From contig JACKAT010000003.1 of the NCBI GenBank assembly GCA_020634935.1, positions 124,001 through 188,000 of the forward strand: a stretch of DNA of 64,000 nucleotides. The letters run 5' to 3'. Under the pieces are notes generated by a model. The model saw only the letters and a program-made list of their open reading frames with translations. It was not told where the DNA came from and made no database searches. The position numbers and the translations under genes are program-made. Below, piece after piece: positions 33,204 through 41,578 of this stretch. Origin of the DNA: Anaerolineales bacterium (GTDB lineage Bacteria > Chloroflexota > Anaerolineae > 4572-78 > J111). The number at the start of each line of letters is the position of its first letter. Positions within the stretch are counted from its first letter, which is position 1.

Positions 33204-36176
33204 ATGGCGATTCATTTTGTGGCCGGCGATCATTTCGTTGGTCGCCAGGTTGAACTGGCCGGGTTGCAGGCCAAGTTAGCCGCGGCCGCCAGCGGGCGGG
33301 GCGGCCTGGTGCTGGTTGCCGGCGAAGCGGGCGTGGGCAAAACGGCGATGGTCCAGCAGTTCGCCGCCAACGCTCAGACGGGTGGGGGTGTGGCCGTACT
33401 GTGGGGGACCTGCTTCGAGGGCGACTGGCGGCCGCCGTACGCGCCCTGGGCTGATGCCCTGGGGCAGTTGGCCGCCGGCCTGACCGAGAGCCGCTTACCG
33501 CAGCATTTGGGCGTGGGCGCAGCCCCGCTGGCCCAACTTATTCCTCAACTTCGAACGCGCTGGCCCGGCGCGCCGGTCGCCGCCCCGTTATCGGCCGACG
33601 AAGAGCGCTACCGCCTCTACGAGGCCATCGCTCAATTTCTGGTCAGCGCCGCCGCCGAACAGCCCATTGTCCTCATTCTCGATGACCTGCATTGGGCCGA
33701 CCGTGACACCCTAGAAGTTTTCCGCTACGTGGCCCGGTTCACCGGCCACAGCCCCTTACTGCTGGTCGGCATCTACCGCGACCCCGACGCAGCGACCGAC
33801 CGGCACGAAGCCCTCAACGAAACCCTAGCGGCGCTGCAACGGGAACCCAGTCTGGAACGGTTGGCGCTGCGTGGCTTTAGTCTGCCGGAAGCCAACACCT
33901 ATTTGGGACAGGTGGCGGCTCAAGCGCTGCCCCAGGCCTTGGTGCAGACCATCCACCATCAAACGGCCGGCAACCCCTTTTTTGTACGCGAACTGTTTCG
34001 CCACCTGGTCGAGGAAACCATCATCCAGCACCGGGCCGGGCGCTGGATCACCGACTTCAGCCTGAGCGAACTGACCATTCCGCCCGGCGTACGCCAGGTG
34101 GTCACCCGCCGGCTGGCTCGCCTGACGCCGGCGACCAACACCCTGCTGCGCGTCGCCGCTGCTTTTACCGGCGGCTTTACCTTTTACCTGCTGCCTCCCC
34201 TCACCGAACTGAGCGAAGAGACGCTGCTGAACAGCCTGGACGAGGCGCTACAGGCCGGTCTGGTGCGCTCGCTGGGGGGGCAGCCGCCGCGTTACGATTT
34301 CGTCCACGCCATTGTGCGCCACACCCTGTACGACAGCCTCAACCCCGACCGCCGGGCGCGGCTGCATCGCCGCATTGCCCAAACGTTAGAGGCGCTGCCG
34401 CCGGAACAGCCCGCCGCCCCAGCCGAACTGGCCTGGCAATATTACGCCTCGTCCGCCCTGCCCGGCGCTGAGCGCGGCATCCCCTTCTGTCTGGCCGCCG
34501 CAGAGAGCGCCGCCGCAGGCTACGCTCACGAGCAGGTGGTCACCTTTTTACGGATGGCCCGCGACCTGGTCGGCCACAGCTCGCTCACCCTGCGAGCCGG
34601 CATCGCCGCCAAATTGACCGTGGCCGAAGCCTCGGCCCTGCTGCTGGCCGAGGCGCAGGCGAGCAGCGAAGCGGCGCTGGCCTTACTCTTACAGGCCCAG
34701 GCCGAGCCGGAGACGGTGATTGCGTTCTTAACGGCGGCGGCGCGGGCGCTTAAAGAGGGCGGAGCCGCACCCCCTGCCTGGCAGCCGCTGGTCGAGCGCG
34801 GGCTGGCGCTGGTGGACGAGCGGCGCGACCTACCCTGGGCCAGGCTGATGCTGCTGCGAGAGCGCCTGGAGCCGGTGACCCGCGAGAGCCTCTACATTAG
34901 CCGCCGGCTGCCCCCCGATGAGCAGGCGGTGACCGTGGCCCGCGCCCTCGGCGACGAGGACGATTACGCCCGCACCTTGGAGCCGCTGGCTTGGCGCTCG
35001 CCGGAGGAAACCGAGGCGGTGGTGGCCCTAACCCGGCGCTGGCAGCGGCCCACCGCCATCCTACGCGCCCTGGACGTGGCCGCGCGTGATTTAATTTTCC
35101 GTCACGGGAATACGATTGAGGGGCAAGAGCGGCTAATGGAACTGCTGGCCGCCGGCCAACGGTACGGCTCGATTCCGGCGCAGGCCGAAGCCCTGGTGCA
35201 GTTGGCTCTGTGTCACGCCTTGCTCGGCAACCCGGCCGCCGCCCATCAAGCACACCGGCAGGCCGACGAACTGGTGGCCCGGTTGGGGACGGGGCATCGC
35301 CTGTACGCCTTAGCCCAAATGAGCATCGAAAGTGTGCTGGGTGATTATGGCCCGGTCGATTGGCCCAAACTGGCCCGCGTCTTCACCCACATCGCCACCG
35401 ACCCGCAGACCGGCCGCAGCGCGATGGGCCTGACCGCCGCCAACTTCGCCGTCCTCAACCAACTGCGGGCGGGCCGGCCAGCCGAGGCGCGCCGCCTGCT
35501 GGCGCTGCTGACGCCGGTGTTCCAGCGCCTCCCGCCGACCACCTATCTCTACAACGGCGGGCTTGACCGGGCCGCGACAACCGTGTGGGAATTAGAAGCG
35601 GTGGACTATGCGCCCATTTACCGGGAGCTGGCGTTGGGGTTGCTGGCCGCCGGGCTGGAAGGCAGTCCCTACCGCTCCAACGCGCTGATCGTGGCCCGGA
35701 TGGCCGTGCTGCTCGGCCATCCCGCCGAAGCCGGGGTCTATTTCACCCGCGCCCGTCAGGCCGCCGATAGGGGCGGACAGCGCCCTCTGCGGGCCATTGT
35801 CGATTATGACGAGGCGCTGGCCCTGACGCGGGCCGGTTCGCCTGACCCGGAGCGGGCGGGGACGCTGCTCGACGCCGCGCTGGCCCAATTCCGGACGCTG
35901 GGCATGCAGCCTTGGGAGCAGCGCGCTCTGGCCCGACAGACCCAACCCCTACCCCCGACCCCGACGCCCCCTCCGCTCAAACTGACCCCCCGCGAGACAG
36001 AGGTGCTGCGATTGATCGGCGCCGGCGCGACCAACAAAGAGATTGCCGCCGCGTTGTCGATCAGCTTGACCACTGCCGAGCGCCACATCGCCAATATTTA
36101 CAATAAAATCGGGGTCCGCAATCGGGCCGAGGCGACGGCGTACGCCTTGCACCGGGGCTTACTCCCGCCGGCTTAG
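33204..36176 (+). CDS. LuxR-type STAND transcription regulator (MalT/LAL-like)
   Basis: 990 residues. N-terminal AAA/STAND domain: FVGRQVELAGLQ, Walker A GEAGVGKTAM (about 40-49), Walker B PIVLILDDLHWAD, and a winged-helix segment. A long helical middle (about 400-900) would hold TPR-like repeats. The C-terminal LuxR HTH is clear: LTPRETEVLRLIGAGATNKE, IAAALSISLTTAERHIANI and YNKIGVRNRAEA. It acts as an ATP-dependent activator triggered by a ligand. It is very GC-rich. No neighbouring gene points to its target. Confidence 0.93.
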   Translation: MAIHFVAGDHFVGRQVELAGLQAKLAAAASGRGGLVLVAGEAGVGKTAMVQQFAANAQTGGGVAVLWGTCFEGDWRPPYAPWADALGQLAAGLTESRLPQHLGVGAAPLAQLIPQLRTRWPGAPVAAPLSADEERYRLYEAIAQFLVSAAAEQPIVLILDDLHWADRDTLEVFRYVARFTGHSPLLLVGIYRDPDAATDRHEALNETLAALQREPSLERLALRGFSLPEANTYLGQVAAQALPQALVQTIHHQTAGNPFFVRELFRHLVEETIIQHRAGRWITDFSLSELTIPPGVRQVVTRRLARLTPATNTLLRVAAAFTGGFTFYLLPPLTELSEETLLNSLDEALQAGLVRSLGGQPPRYDFVHAIVRHTLYDSLNPDRRARLHRRIAQTLEALPPEQPAAPAELAWQYYASSALPGAERGIPFCLAAAESAAAGYAHEQVVTFLRMARDLVGHSSLTLRAGIAAKLTVAEASALLLAEAQASSEAALALLLQAQAEPETVIAFLTAAARALKEGGAAPPAWQPLVERGLALVDERRDLPWARLMLLRERLEPVTRESLYISRRLPPDEQAVTVARALGDEDDYARTLEPLAWRSPEETEAVVALTRRWQRPTAILRALDVAARDLIFRHGNTIEGQERLMELLAAGQRYGSIPAQAEALVQLALCHALLGNPAAAHQAHRQADELVARLGTGHRLYALAQMSIESVLGDYGPVDWPKLARVFTHIATDPQTGRSAMGLTAANFAVLNQLRAGRPAEARRLLALLTPVFQRLPPTTYLYNGGLDRAATTVWELEAVDYAPIYRELALGLLAAGLEGSPYRSNALIVARMAVLLGHPAEAGVYFTRARQAADRGGQRPLRAIVDYDEALALTRAGSPDPERAGTLLDAALAQFRTLGMQPWEQRALARQTQPLPPTPTPPPLKLTPRETEVLRLIGAGATNKEIAAALSISLTTAERHIANIYNKIGVRNRAEATAYALHRGLLPPA

Positions 36177-36234
36177 CAAGGGAGTCTGATAGTCTCATTT
36201 GAGACGACACCGAGAATGAAAACGTAACGTATCG

Positions 36235-36290
36235 GAGCGACAAAGCTGGCTTTGTCATTCAGGCAGGGTCAAAGTAAACTTTGACGCTCC
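36235..36290. repeat. Paired-palindrome repeat, array unit 1
   Basis: GAGCGACAAAGCTGGCTTTGTC, then GTCAAAGTAAACTTTGACGCTCC: two small hairpins inside a larger one (GGAGCG...CGCTCC). First of three tandem units spaced by about 120 bp and separated by AGGAGT...CAGTCTC...GAGACGAC spacers. Confidence 0.85.
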
Positions 36291-36354
36291 AAAACTGTAT
36301 TTTCAAGGGAGTGCAACAGAACCTCGGTACAGCAACGACAATGAAAATTTACGG

Positions 36355-36411
36355 GAGCGACAAAGCTGGCTTTGTCACCCACGTTGGGGTCAAAGTAAAC
36401 TTTGACGCTCC
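36355..36411. repeat. Paired-palindrome repeat, array unit 2
   Basis: Same unit as 36235-36290, differing at a few bases in the spacer (CACGTTGGG). The flank before it carries the AACCTCGGTACAGCAACGAC variant. Confidence 0.85.
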
Positions 36412-36477
36412 AGAGCTTTATTTTCAGAGGAGTCGAACAGTCTCGGTTGAGACGACAGCGAGAATGAAAATTTATGG

Positions 36478-36534
36478 GAGCGACAAAGCTGGCTTTGTCA
36501 TCCACGTTGGGGTCAAAGTAAACTTTGACGCTCC
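36478..36534. repeat. Paired-palindrome repeat, array unit 3
   Basis: Same unit as the previous two. Single or double copies of the unit also occur at 40613, 49960, 56291, 56370 and 63092. Confidence 0.85.
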
Positions 36535-36599
36535 GGATCGCTATTTTCAGAGGAGTGGGACAGTCCCTACAGGACGACACCGGCAATGAAAAACTTTAA

Positions 36600-36658
36600 C
36601 CCTCACCCCCGTCGCTGACGCGACTCTCCTCTCTCTGAGGGATAGGGGTTGGGGGTGA
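36600..36658. repeat. CCCTCACCCCC...GGGGGTGA palindromic repeat
   Basis: Inverted repeat with CCCTCACCCCC at one end and GGGGTTGGGGGTGA at the other and a centre rich in CTCTC and GAGGG. A related element is at 56075-56135. No gene is visible in the 36177-36679 gap apart from these repeats. Confidence 0.7.
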
Positions 36659-36679
36659 TGGCTATTTTCGGGGGCGCGA

Positions 36680-38023
36680 TTAACGAGCCAGGCTGTACAC
36701 TTCGACCTGGGGTGGATTGCGGCTGATACCCACGAGCTGGCCCTGGACATTGAATTCGGCGTCGCTGAGGAAGCCGCTTTTGAAATCGCCCAGAATGCGG
36801 CCGGTGGGATCGCTCAAAACCGGGTGGTAGGTGTAAATCCAGGCGATGCGGCCCTGCCCGTCAACGGCCAGCGTTTCCAGGGCGGCGTCGGCGACCACGC
36901 CCGGCAGGCGATCAATGAGCGTGCCGTCTTCAGTTAGCTTCAACACAAAATTCTTGTTGGTGCTGAGATAAAGATTGCCCGCGCCATCGACGGCCAGGCC
37001 GCCGAAGCGGATACCGCCTTCCTGAACGCCGACCGTCTTGATGAAATCCTGCTGCACGCCGCCCCGGTGCAGCAACAGGTTGCCTTGCGCGTCGTACTTG
37101 ACCAACTCGCGGGGATGGGCGGCTACCACCTCGCCCTTGGGGGTCACGGCGATGACCTCGTACCAGCCGACGTGGTCAGGGGCCGGCTCCCAGCGGGCCG
37201 TCAGTTCGCCCGTGTCAGCGGCGAACACTTGGATGTCACGGCCAACCAGGGCGTAGAGCGTACCCCCCAAATTGGCGGCTAACCCGTTGATATAATCGGT
37301 CTTGCCCGGCGTCAGATATTGCCACAAAAACGAGCCGCCGGCGTCGAAGGCTTGAATGCGGCCTGGCGAATAATCGCCCACAAAGACGCGGCCCTGGGGA
37401 TCAACACTCATGGTGCGGGCATCGGCTAAGTAGCCGGGGCCGCTGCCTGCCTGACCAAAGGCCAGACTGAGTTGGGCAAAGGGAGTCGGAGTAGGGGTGG
37501 CGGTGGGTTCGGGGGTGGGGCTGGATAAGGCCAGCAGCGTGTCCGCGCCCTGCCGCAGTTGGGGCAGAGCCACATAAACCGCCGCCCCAACGATAACAAC
37601 GATTAGCCCGATGATCAAACACCCCAGGCCCATACCCGCTTTGACCACGGTTTTAGCCGCTTCGGCCGAACCCTGTACCTGGACGCCGCTAACCTGGCCC
37701 GACCCACGGTGAATGACCAGCGGCTCGCCCCGCTCCAGCCGCTCGACCGCCTCTTTCGCTTCCTTCAAACCCAGGCCGGTCAGGCCGCGATAGCGTTTAA
37801 TGGCCTCAATCTTGCGGCCCGCCTGAAGATACGCCATAATTTCGGCCAACGCCTCCACCTGTTCGACCGCCTGGGTCGCTGTCGCCGCGAAATCGGTTGG
37901 CCTGGTTCGCAGCGACTCCGGCACGACCACCGCGCTGCCGCAAAACTGACACTCGATGACTACCTGCTCGGCGGCATACTCTAACGGGCCATTACAATTG
38001 GGGCAGTGAAACGTCTGGGGCAT
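36680..38023 (-). CDS. Zinc-ribbon, L7/L12-like, membrane and beta-propeller protein
   Basis: 447 residues. An N-terminal zinc ribbon (CPNC near 7-10, CQFC near 31-34) is followed by a segment IEAIKRYRGLTGLGLKEAKE that closely resembles the C-terminal domain of ribosomal protein L7/L12. Then comes one membrane helix (GLGCLIIGLIVVIVGAAVYVA), a TPTPTP linker, and an outer domain of NHL-like propeller repeats (VDPQGRVFVGDYSPGRIQAF, VDGAGNLYLSTNKN). The combination links a cytoplasmic nucleic-acid or ribosome-like module to an extracellular propeller. Function unknown. GGAGG ribosome site. Confidence 0.88.
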   Translation of the reverse strand: MPQTFHCPNCNGPLEYAAEQVVIECQFCGSAVVVPESLRTRPTDFAATATQAVEQVEALAEIMAYLQAGRKIEAIKRYRGLTGLGLKEAKEAVERLERGEPLVIHRGSGQVSGVQVQGSAEAAKTVVKAGMGLGCLIIGLIVVIVGAAVYVALPQLRQGADTLLALSSPTPEPTATPTPTPFAQLSLAFGQAGSGPGYLADARTMSVDPQGRVFVGDYSPGRIQAFDAGGSFLWQYLTPGKTDYINGLAANLGGTLYALVGRDIQVFAADTGELTARWEPAPDHVGWYEVIAVTPKGEVVAAHPRELVKYDAQGNLLLHRGGVQQDFIKTVGVQEGGIRFGGLAVDGAGNLYLSTNKNFVLKLTEDGTLIDRLPGVVADAALETLAVDGQGRIAWIYTYHPVLSDPTGRILGDFKSGFLSDAEFNVQGQLVGISRNPPQVEVYSLAR

Positions 38024-38060
38024 AGGGCGGTTCCTCCAGGGAGCTTAGCACCGATGAGCT

Positions 38061-38080
38061 AACTATTAACCTGAGTTCGA
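38061..38080. repeat. Partial end of the CCTGAGTTCGA element
   Basis: The 20 nt here are repeated exactly at 38131-38150, where they form the left end of a full element. Looks like a solitary remnant or a partial duplication. Confidence 0.7.
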
Positions 38081-38137
38081 CAAATCAGCGTAGGTTGGGT
38101 TGAATGGGGCCATTGGAGACAGCGTGGCCCAACTATT

Positions 38138-38353
38138 AACCTGAGTTCGATAATTAAAGTCGTATATGTCATTTCGTAGCCGAAGGCGGAGAAATCCCTC
38201 AGGCATTGCCATACCTGAAGCATTCGCTGGGGAAAAATGAGCAGTGTGGCGGCAAATTTTCCCCACCGCACCCCTTTTCAGGCGTATGGTCACAGGGATT
38301 TCTCCGCTGCGCTGCGAAATGACATAAGACATATCTTTGCCCGAACTCAGGTT
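38138..38353. repeat. ~215-bp inverted-repeat element (CCTGAGTTCGA ends)
   Basis: Outer ends AACCTGAGTTCGA and CGAACTCAGGTT. Inner arms carry ATGTCATTTCG, GGAGAAATCCCT and their complements. The centre aligns end to end with the element at 41987-42202 in the opposite orientation. No coding capacity; probably a mobile non-autonomous element. Confidence 0.8.
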
Positions 38354-38356
38354 ATT

Positions 38357-38417
38357 AAACTCTCTAACTCCACAAACTCTATGAACTCCATAAACTCTAT
38401 GAACTCTATAAACTCTA
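38357..38417. repeat. Low-complexity AACTCTATGAACTCCATA patch
   Basis: Tandem 17-18-nt units of AACTCTATGAACTC/AACTCTATAAACTC. Complementary in style to the patch at 25451-25498. Confidence 0.7.
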
Positions 38418-38476
38418 CCTGCCAATTATACCTGTCCCTCTACTTTGTTCAAGCCATTTTCGCCAAATTAATATAT

Positions 38477-38604
38477 GAATTACGCAGTTCAAAAGGTGAC
38501 AGTCACTTTTTGCCAAAAATAAACGTCCGTTTAGCCCAAACAAGCCGATTTATCACGTCTAAGTGACTGTCACCTGGTTCGACACCTCCAACTGCGTAAA
38601 TCCT
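38477..38604. repeat. MITE-like element with GGTGACAGTCACTT arms
   Basis: Outer ends GAATTACGCAGTT and AACTGCGTAAAT; inner ends GGTGACAGTCACTT and AAGTGACTGTCACC. The centre differs from the copies at 32922 and 38752. Confidence 0.75.
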
Positions 38605-38751
38605 CTAATAATCGCTGGTCTACATACTTACCTTCATGGCCGGCGGAGACGCCGCGCCCGTTTTGCCGGGGAAAATACATAGTTGCCGCGATGACGGCGG
38701 CTCCGTTTTAGGATAGACTGAGCGCATACTTGATGCCAATAAATACCTTAT

Positions 38752-38870
38752 AGGACTTACGCAAAAAGCCAGGTGACAGTCACTTATTGTCGATAAGTTA
38801 GCGCCTGGGTGACTCAAACAGGTCATTTAGCGTGCTCAAGTGACTGTCACCTTTGGAATGCATAAGCCCT
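38752..38870. repeat. MITE-like element, inverted copy of the one at 32922
   Basis: AGGACTTACGCAAAAAG at one end, TTGGAATGCATAAGCCCT at the other. Its reverse complement aligns over its full length with 32922-33041. It lies just upstream of the gene at 38911 and may affect its expression. Apart from the repeats listed, 38024-38910 shows no gene. Confidence 0.8.
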
Positions 38871-38910
38871 ACCTTACTATTTTTCACCGCTTGAAAGGAG
38901 CCATAAAACA

Positions 38911-39201
38911 ATGTACGCATCGATTCGCAAAGGCAATATCAAACCCGGCACCCCGGTAGCCGAGGTAGTGGACCTGATCAACACCGGCGCGATGCCCATT
39001 CTGAGCGATCTGCCCGGCTTCAGCGGGGCTTACGTGGTCCACGGCGAAGACGACACCTTCGTCGCCATTAGCCTCTTTGCCGACCGCGCCGCGGCCGAGC
39101 AAAGTAACGGTCTTATCCTCGATTGGCTGCGGCAAAACCTGGGGCCGATGCTGGCCGGCCCGCCGGAAGTCACCGTGGGCGAAGTCGTGGTCCAGCGCTA
39201 A
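38911..39201 (+). CDS. Small ABM-like (dimeric alpha/beta barrel) protein
   Basis: 96 residues, cytoplasmic. The pattern MYASIRKGNIKPGTPVAEVV at the N-terminus, GFSGAYVVHGEDDTFVAISL in the middle and a helix rich in Ala/Glu fits the antibiotic-monooxygenase-like ferredoxin fold. Catalytic role uncertain. Strong AAAGGAG site. First of three closely packed genes (11 bp, then a 4-bp overlap). Confidence 0.85.
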   Translation: MYASIRKGNIKPGTPVAEVVDLINTGAMPILSDLPGFSGAYVVHGEDDTFVAISLFADRAAAEQSNGLILDWLRQNLGPMLAGPPEVTVGEVVVQR

Positions 39202-39212
39202 GGAGAGCCGCG

Positions 39213-39995
39213 ATGCAAACTTTAAATCGTGATGGCGTTAACCTGGCCTATGAAGAAGCCGGACACGGCGCGCCGCCGCTGCTGCTGGTGCACGGCTTCT
39301 GTGGCAATCACACCCATCTGAGGCCGCAGTTCGATTATTTTCGAGGCCGGCACCGGGTGGTGGCCGTTGATCGGCGCGGCCACGGCGAGAGCGACAAACC
39401 GGAGCAAGCCTACACCATCGAGGGCTTTGCCGACGATCTGGCCTGGCTGTGCCACGAATTGGGGTTGTACAAACCGGTAGTGGTGGTCCATAGTATGGGC
39501 GCGATTGGCCTGGAGCTGGCCGCCCGCTGTCCCGACCTGCCGGCGGCGCTGGTGCTGCTGGACAACCCGTTCTCGCCGCCGCCGGAAGTGCAGGCCGGCT
39601 TTCAACACCTGCTGGCCGGTCTACGCAGCCTCGCCTACCAGGACGTACTGCGCCAAACGGCCGACAATCTCATCTTCTTGCCGACGGACGATCAACAGCG
39701 CAAAGCCTGCATTGTCGAGGGGATGGTCGCCCTGCCCCAACAGGTCATCGTCTCTACCTGGGAGAACTTTCTGGCCCACGATACCGAAGCCGCCGCGGCC
39801 GCCTGTCGCGTGCCAGTGTTGTATATCGGCAGCGTGTTTCCGGCCAACCTGGTTCGCTGGCGGGAGCTATGCCCGCCGTTGGTTACCGGCCAGACGGTCG
39901 GCGCGGGCCATTTCACTCAATTGGACGCGGCGGAGCAGGTCAACGCGATGATCGACCGGTTTCTCAGCGTCACACTCAAGGGGAGGGAACAATGA
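39213..39995 (+). CDS. Alpha/beta hydrolase
   Basis: 260 residues from ATG 39213, preceded by AAGGAGAG. Motifs: LLLVHGFCGNH (oxyanion loop), AVDRRGHGESDKP, nucleophile elbow VVHSMGAIG with Ser, and the His in GAGHFTQLD. A soluble esterase/haloperoxidase-like enzyme. It overlaps the next gene by ATGA. The trio of ABM-like, hydrolase and SRPBCC proteins suggests metabolism of a small hydrophobic compound, which is inference. Confidence 0.92.
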   Translation: MQTLNRDGVNLAYEEAGHGAPPLLLVHGFCGNHTHLRPQFDYFRGRHRVVAVDRRGHGESDKPEQAYTIEGFADDLAWLCHELGLYKPVVVVHSMGAIGLELAARCPDLPAALVLLDNPFSPPPEVQAGFQHLLAGLRSLAYQDVLRQTADNLIFLPTDDQQRKACIVEGMVALPQQVIVSTWENFLAHDTEAAAAACRVPVLYIGSVFPANLVRWRELCPPLVTGQTVGAGHFTQLDAAEQVNAMIDRFLSVTLKGREQ

Positions 39996-40519
39996 ACGAC
40001 ATCAGCGGCCAGACCTCGATTGTGATCAACGCGCCGGTGGACCAAGTATATAGCTACCTGCTCGATTTCACCCGGCATCCGGAGTGGGTGAAAAACTTAC
40101 AGCAGGTGCGGCCAGAAACCGGCGGCCCGGTTCACGTAGGCTCCACCTTTCAAACCCAGGAAGGGCCGCCGCCGGTGAGCCTGCGGCAAAAGCTGCCGAT
40201 GATGGTACATTTCATGACCGGAGTCTTGAGCGGGGCCAAAACCTACAGCCGGACCGAGATTACCGGGCTGGAGCCGAACCGGCGCATCGCCTGGAAAGCG
40301 GGCGTGCCGAAAGGCGACGGCTACTTCAACCTGGCCCATTGGGAACTGCTGTTAGAGCCGCAGGGCCAGGCCACTTGCCTGACCCAGCGTTTCGTCTATC
40401 AGCCCCAAAACAACACCGCCCGCCGGATGATCGCCGCCGCCGGCGCCGCCGGCCTGGAGCAAGCCTGCGCCGTCAGCCTGGCCCAGTTGAAGCAGCAGTT
40501 GGAACGAACGCCGGCCTAA
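39992..40519 (+). CDS. SRPBCC family protein (polyketide cyclase-like)
   Basis: 175 residues from ATG 39992, which overlaps the previous stop by 4 bp. The START/SRPBCC fold is shown by TSIVINAPVDQVYSYLLDF, HPEWVKNLQQV and the C-terminal helix near LEQACAVSLAQLK. Such proteins bind a hydrophobic ligand in a deep pocket. Preceded by GGGGAGGG. Confidence 0.9.
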   Translation: MNDISGQTSIVINAPVDQVYSYLLDFTRHPEWVKNLQQVRPETGGPVHVGSTFQTQEGPPPVSLRQKLPMMVHFMTGVLSGAKTYSRTEITGLEPNRRIAWKAGVPKGDGYFNLAHWELLLEPQGQATCLTQRFVYQPQNNTARRMIAAAGAAGLEQACAVSLAQLKQQLERTPA

Positions 40520-40612
40520 GCCCGGTGCAGAGGGGTGAGCCTGCCCGAACGGCTAACCGGCTCCGCCGGTATTTGCAGCAGGCCGGGGCAGGCCACCCAT
40601 TCATATTGACGT

Positions 40613-40666
40613 GGAGCGACAAAGCTTGCTTTGTCAAACCCGATCAAAATAGAGCTTTGATGCTCC
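40613..40666. repeat. Paired-palindrome repeat, single copy
   Basis: GGAGCGACAAAGCTTGCTTTGTC followed, after a spacer, by AGAGCTTTGATGCTCC; the second half is degenerate. Related to the array at 36235-36534. Confidence 0.8.
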
Positions 40667-40775
40667 AGATTTTTATATCCAAAAAGAAAGCCGCAAACTC
40701 AGACGCAAATGGTATTCGTATGACCCACTCCTCACCCGACACGAACGACAATACTGCCGGGATTGGGCCTCATCC

Positions 40776-40805
40776 TTGCAGCGGACAGTGGGGGTGATAT
40801 ATAAT
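40776..40805 (+). promoter_or_regulatory. Sigma70-type promoter of the DUF433/PIN-like pair
   Basis: TTGCAG (40776-40781) and TATAAT (40800-40805) with an 18-bp spacer, 32 nt before the ATG at 40838. Confidence 0.6.
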
Positions 40806-40837
40806 TCCCCCAACCACTTATCGCGAGGAGAATTGAT

Positions 40838-41167
40838 ATGTCCGATAAATCAACACCAAGCGCTATTTTGGATCGCCATATTGCGATTGATCCGGATATG
40901 TGTCACGGCAAACCCCATATTGCCGGGCATCGAATTCGGGTTCAAGATATCGCCGTCTGGCACGAACGGCTGGGTATGAGCGTGGCTGAAATCTGCGCCG
41001 ATTATGAATTGTCGCTGGCTGAGGTATACGCCGCACTGGCCTATTATTTTGACTACAAAACGCAGATTGATCAGGACATTGCCGCCGATCAAGCTTATTT
41101 TGAAGCCTTTCAACAGAATAATCCCTCTTTGCTGCAAGAGAAGTTGAAAGCCTTGCGTGGCCGATAA
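40838..41167 (+). CDS. DUF433 family antitoxin-like protein
   Basis: 109 residues. The DUF433 pattern is clear: IAIDPDMCHGKPHIAGHRIR followed by VQDIAVWHERLGMSVAEIC and YELSLAEVYAALAYYF. This fold contains a winged-helix and is regularly paired with PIN-like toxins. The ribosome site GAGGAG precedes the ATG. The stop overlaps the following gene by 11 bp, as in toxin-antitoxin pairs. Confidence 0.9.
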   Translation: MSDKSTPSAILDRHIAIDPDMCHGKPHIAGHRIRVQDIAVWHERLGMSVAEICADYELSLAEVYAALAYYFDYKTQIDQDIAADQAYFEAFQQNNPSLLQEKLKALRGR

Positions 41168-41492
41168 GCTCCGCTTTCATCTGGACGAGCATCTTCCCCA
41201 CGCCATTGCCAAAGGGTTACGCCAGCGCGGGATTGATGTCACCACCACCGTCGAGGCCGGCCTGCGCACACTGAACGACGATGCCCAGATGGTCTATATC
41301 CGGCGTGAACAGCGTGTTTTGGTGACCAGCGATGCCGGATTTCTGGCTCGCAATGCCAGCGGTGAACCGCATTTTGGCCTGGTTTATTTCCCCACTGCCT
41401 CCCACTCAATTGGTGATATTGTTACCTTTCTGGTGCTTCTGCACGAAATTCTGTCCCCCAGTGACATGATCAACCGCGTCGAATATTTGTGA
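41157..41492 (+). CDS. DUF5615 PIN-like protein, probable toxin
   Basis: 111 residues, GTG start at 41157. LRFHLDEHLPHAIAKGLRQR with the two N-terminal acidic residues, then VLVTSDAGFLA, are the marks of the PIN-like DUF5615 group, which are probable Mg2+-dependent ribonucleases. It is translationally coupled to the DUF433 gene by an 11-bp overlap. Confidence 0.9.
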   Translation: MADKLRFHLDEHLPHAIAKGLRQRGIDVTTTVEAGLRTLNDDAQMVYIRREQRVLVTSDAGFLARNASGEPHFGLVYFPTASHSIGDIVTFLVLLHEILSPSDMINRVEYL

Positions 41493-41578
41493 GGCCAGTT
41501 TTCAGCTTTTAGCGGTCAGCAGGGAGCTAAAAGCCGAAAGATTGAGACCTTCCCCGACAAAAACGTGACCTGTCCCAT

